This document shows positions 41,563 through 44,416 of a stretch of DNA of 44,416 nt, in pieces (positions within the stretch are counted from its first letter, which is position 1; each line of letters starts with the position of its first letter). This DNA is from Bacteroidota bacterium. Its GTDB lineage: Bacteria; Bacteroidota; Bacteroidia; 2-12-FULL-35-15. The position numbers were made by a program, and so were the translations under genes. The notes below the pieces were generated by a model. The model worked only from the letters and a program-made list of their open reading frames with translations, was not told where the DNA came from and did not search any database. The stretch lies in NCBI GenBank assembly GCA_021323165.1, contig JAJTCJ010000008.1, positions 1-44,416 of the forward strand, read 5' to 3'.

Positions 41563-44196
41563 TTATTTCAATCCTCTTTCTTTATCAAGATAGGAATTCA
41601 CAACTTCAATCGCATTATCAATTACATCACTCAAGGCTGTAATGAAAGTGCCCGGCTTGGCAATGCTGAATGCATGTTTCAAAGCTTCAACTTCTTTGGG
41701 AATATATTCGTAGGATTGTTTTGGATTAATTTCCTTTATTCCTTCCACTAACAGATTTACAATATCTTCAGCTTCTCTTCCGCGTAAAAATTTATCCTGC
41801 CGTATTATGATATGATCAAACATTTGAGCTGAAATTCTTCCTAGCGCCCTGATATCATCATCACGTCTGTCACCGGTACCTGTTATAATTCCGATCTTCA
41901 TAGGCGAATCGATCGTAGACAAAAATTCTTTTATTCCCGTAAATCCATCCGCATTATGTGCAAAATCGATCATTACTTTATAATCCTTAAAATCGAAAAT
42001 ATTCATTCGACCCGGTGTTTGGACGGCTGAAGGGATAAATGTTTCAAGACTCAGAGATATATCTTCAGTTTTAAAACCATAAGTATAGGTAGCAAGAGTT
42101 GCTGCAAGAACGTTCTGGATCATAAATGAAACCCTGCCTCCGAATGTTAAAGGAATATTAGATACTTTACTTACCCTGAATTTCCAGTCACCTTTTTTTA
42201 TTGTTATATAACTGTTCTCATAAATGGCAGCGATCCCTCCGTTTTTGCAATGTTCCAATACTACAGGATTATTTTCATCCATGCTGAAATAAGCAACTTT
42301 GCAGGAGGCATTGCGGCCAATACTTACACAATGTTTGTTATCGGCATTTAATACAGCGTAACCAGCATCCTTCACACTTTCAACAACCACTCCTTTCACC
42401 TTCGCCATATCCTGAAGAGTATGAATATCAGATAATCCCATGTGATCTTCCTGAATATTAGTCACCACGGCAATATCACATTTACCGAAACCTAATCCGG
42501 CTCTGAGAATACCACCTCTTGCAGTTTCAAGGATCGCAAATTCAACGGTTGGATCTTTGAGAATGAATTCAGCACTTACCGGACCTGTGGTATCCCCTTT
42601 TGTAAGCATTGAATTACCAACATAAATACCATCTGAAGTCGTGAATCCTACTTTAAAACCATTGTTCTTTACAATATGAGAGATCAGTCTGGTTGTGGTT
42701 GTTTTTCCATTGGTTCCGGTAATTGCAATTATCGGTATCCTACATGATTTCCCGGTTGGATAAAGCATATCCAGAACAGGAGCTGCAACATTTCTTGGCA
42801 ATCCTTTTGCGGGAGCTAGATGCATCCTGAATCCCGGAGCGGCATTTACCTCAAGCACGACTCCACCCGTTGTTTCTAATGGTTCACTTAAGTTCGAAGC
42901 CATTATGTCAATACCGCAAATATCCAATCCGATGATCCTGGATATCCTTTCACAGATAAGAATATTATGAGGGTGAACGACATCAGTTACATCAGAAGAT
43001 GTACCGCCTGTACTTAGATTTGCTGTTCCTTTCAGATAGCAAAGCTCATCCTTCTTTAAAACAGTTTCAAGTGTGAAGTTTTGTTTTAAAAGCTGATCAT
43101 GTGTTTCTCTGTTAATACTTATTTCTGTTAACACATTTTCATGTCCATAACCTCTTCTAGGATCAAGATTTTCTTTCTCTATTAGTTGCTGAATATTCAG
43201 CTTTCCGTCTCCGATAACATGAGCGGGTTCCCGCAAAGCCGCAGCAATAAATTTATTATTGATAACCAAAACACGGTAATCATAGCCGGTAATAAATTTT
43301 TCTATAATAACTTTTCTTGAATATTTTTTTGCGTGCTCAAAAGCTTCAATACATTCTTCCTTAGTTTTGACATTGATGGAAGCTCCTTTTCCGTGATTAC
43401 CATCCAATGGTTTAAAAACCAGTGGGAATCCAACACCTTTCACCGCACTTTCAAGATCATCCGGAGAGCTGATACATACACCTTTCGCAACAGGAATTGC
43501 AGCTTCCTTTAACAAGCGTTTTGTTTCATCTTTATTACTTGCAAGATCCACTGCAATAGAACTGGTATGATCCGTCATAGTTGCACGAAACCGAACCTGG
43601 TTCTTCCCGTAGCCCAGCTGAACAAGTGAATCTTTATTAACTCTTATAAAAGGAATATCCCGTGCAATAGCTTCTTCAATTATTGAACCTGTGCTTGGAC
43701 CAAAACGCACACTTTCGCGTAATTCGCGCATGTTACGTATATCATTATCGACATCATATGCGATATTATTAATCAATGCTTCGGCAATTTTTACAGCAGC
43801 TTTCGCGGCATAGATACCAACTGCTTCTTCCATATAGGAAAAAACCACATTATAAACTCCTTTAGTACCGGTACTTCTAGTTCTTCCGTATCCGCATTCC
43901 ATACCTGCCAGGCTCTGCAGCTCTAACGCAATATGCTCAATAACATGACCCATCCAGGTACCTTCTTTTATTCTCAGGAATAATCCGCCCTGAATGCCCT
44001 CGGAACAACGGTGCTCGATCAAGCTCGGCAATAAAGTAGCGATCCGACTGTAAAAACCCTCTATTTTATTGGTTGGAGCTTCTTCCAGCTCCTGAAGATC
44101 CAGCTTCATTACAATCAGCTTACGTCTTCTTATCGACCAATAATTAGGTCCCCGCATCACTCTTATTTCTATTATCTGCATATAGTTTGTTTTCAT
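41563..44196 (-). CDS. cphA: Cyanophycin synthetase
   Basis: An 877-residue ATP-dependent ligase that polymerises aspartate and arginine into cyanophycin, a nitrogen reserve. The order is family-typical: an N-terminal domain (IIEIRVMRGPNYWSIRRRKL, EGTWMGHVIEHIALELQSLA), an ATP-grasp part (PLVFKPLDGNHGKGASINV, ICGIDIMASN) that adds one amino acid, and a Mur-ligase-like part with P-loop ITGTNGKTTTTRL, NIQEDHMG and the late IDFAHNADGF. ATG 44194-44196 is used; ATG 44179-44181 also works. An upstream ATG at 44236-44238 adds 14 residues that are not conserved. The gene diverges from a cyanophycinase-like gene. Confidence 0.95.
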   Translation of the reverse strand: MKTNYMQIIEIRVMRGPNYWSIRRRKLIVMKLDLQELEEAPTNKIEGFYSRIATLLPSLIEHRCSEGIQGGLFLRIKEGTWMGHVIEHIALELQSLAGMECGYGRTRSTGTKGVYNVVFSYMEEAVGIYAAKAAVKIAEALINNIAYDVDNDIRNMRELRESVRFGPSTGSIIEEAIARDIPFIRVNKDSLVQLGYGKNQVRFRATMTDHTSSIAVDLASNKDETKRLLKEAAIPVAKGVCISSPDDLESAVKGVGFPLVFKPLDGNHGKGASINVKTKEECIEAFEHAKKYSRKVIIEKFITGYDYRVLVINNKFIAAALREPAHVIGDGKLNIQQLIEKENLDPRRGYGHENVLTEISINRETHDQLLKQNFTLETVLKKDELCYLKGTANLSTGGTSSDVTDVVHPHNILICERISRIIGLDICGIDIMASNLSEPLETTGGVVLEVNAAPGFRMHLAPAKGLPRNVAAPVLDMLYPTGKSCRIPIIAITGTNGKTTTTRLISHIVKNNGFKVGFTTSDGIYVGNSMLTKGDTTGPVSAEFILKDPTVEFAILETARGGILRAGLGFGKCDIAVVTNIQEDHMGLSDIHTLQDMAKVKGVVVESVKDAGYAVLNADNKHCVSIGRNASCKVAYFSMDENNPVVLEHCKNGGIAAIYENSYITIKKGDWKFRVSKVSNIPLTFGGRVSFMIQNVLAATLATYTYGFKTEDISLSLETFIPSAVQTPGRMNIFDFKDYKVMIDFAHNADGFTGIKEFLSTIDSPMKIGIITGTGDRRDDDIRALGRISAQMFDHIIIRQDKFLRGREAEDIVNLLVEGIKEINPKQSYEYIPKEVEALKHAFSIAKPGTFITALSDVIDNAIEVVNSYLDKERGLK

Positions 44197-44290
44197 GTAA
44201 TATAGGGTTTTTATCAACAGGATCGGTAAATTGTTCACAAGTATGGTACAAATGGATAGTCTCAGGGCAGTAATCCGCTTGTTTTTAAGT

Positions 44291-44298
44291 TAAATTTG
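44291..44298 (+). promoter_or_regulatory. Bacteroidota -7 promoter element for the cyanophycinase gene
   Basis: TAAATTTG, a perfect TAnnTTTG, lies 26 bases before ATG 44325. No standard -33 box is visible. It belongs to the intergenic region between the divergent cphA and cphB genes. Confidence 0.6.
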
Positions 44299-44324
44299 TG
44301 TGCACAAAAAAATCCATCATCAGA

Positions 44325-44416
44325 ATGAACATTCCAAAAGGCAAGCTTATTTCCGTAGGAGGAAGTGAAGATAAAGGAACAGAAATAGACGCGAAATTTG
44401 TTCAGAAAGATCAGCT
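44325..44416 (+). CDS. cphB: Cyanophycinase, N-terminal part (cut by window edge)
   Basis: The first 30 codons of a cyanophycinase, a serine peptidase that cleaves cyanophycin into beta-Asp-Arg dipeptides. MNIPKGKLISVGGSEDKGTE matches the start of the CphB family (G-K-L-I-x-x-G-G-x-E-D-K-G). The catalytic serine lies beyond the window. The divergent partner is cphA, so synthesis and breakdown of the polymer are encoded side by side. Assignment rests on the short N-terminus plus context, and is good but not complete. Confidence 0.85.
   Translation, partial: MNIPKGKLISVGGSEDKGTEIDAKFVQKDQ

Overview
The window comes from a low-GC member of the Bacteroidota. Five secreted proteins end in the C-terminal sorting domain of the type IX secretion system (T9SS). 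Several intergenic regions carry the phylum's TAnnTTTG promoter element, and most genes lack a Shine-Dalgarno sequence. The housekeeping genes (rplS, prfC, ilvE, fabG, sucD, mnmE, xth) look typical of the phylum. I cannot name the order or genus. I see no phage, insertion sequence, CRISPR array or tRNA.

Layout. 1-6.8 kb: end of rplS with its terminator, a T9SS BNR/YCF48-repeat protein, prfC, a T9SS choice-of-anchor-J protein, then a two-gene unit of a secreted unknown and a thioredoxin-fold protein that is broken by what looks like a one-base frameshift. 6.8-11.5 kb: a small unknown, a GNAT-TlpA-SCO operon, another thioredoxin-fold protein, a secreted unknown and a membrane DnaJ-domain protein. 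11.5-19.1 kb, all on the minus strand: fabG, a membrane vWA-type protein, a GT-C-like membrane protein with an unusual C-terminal fascin-like trefoil, a methyltransferase/GT2 fusion translated from a TTG codon one base after the previous gene, and ilvE. 19.3-23.7 kb: two outer-membrane barrel proteins, sucD, mnmE. 23.8-30.9 kb: a 1115-residue FG-GAP T9SS protein, xth, a DUF72 protein and a T9SS SBBP-type repeat protein. 31-41.5 kb: a set with a stress or signalling flavour (PhnA/YjdM, TPR-SpoIIE phosphatase, small lipoprotein, DUF4268, TPR, phosphoribosyltransferase, an unlisted 49-residue ORF with its own terminator, CDF transporter, a T9SS protein, TerB-like, SET domain, Thr/Ser-rich lipoprotein). 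41.5-44.4 kb: cyanophycin synthetase (cphA) and, divergently, the start of a cyanophycinase gene.

How the genes work together. The clearest functional unit is the divergent cphA/cphB pair, which makes and degrades the nitrogen-storage polymer cyanophycin. The GNAT-TlpA-SCO run suggests copper/thiol handling for cytochrome oxidase maturation. The GT-C/trefoil protein and the MT-GT2 fusion appear translationally coupled and probably act on one lipid-linked glycan. Convergent gene pairs are usually separated by one compact hairpin with an A-tract on one side and a T-tract on the other, able to stop transcription from both sides.

Nothing here amounts to a clearly new multi-gene system. The best leads are the trefoil fusion, the 49-residue ORF unit, the frameshifted thioredoxin gene, the Thr/Ser-rich lipoprotein and the ACTAAG-type dispersed repeats.
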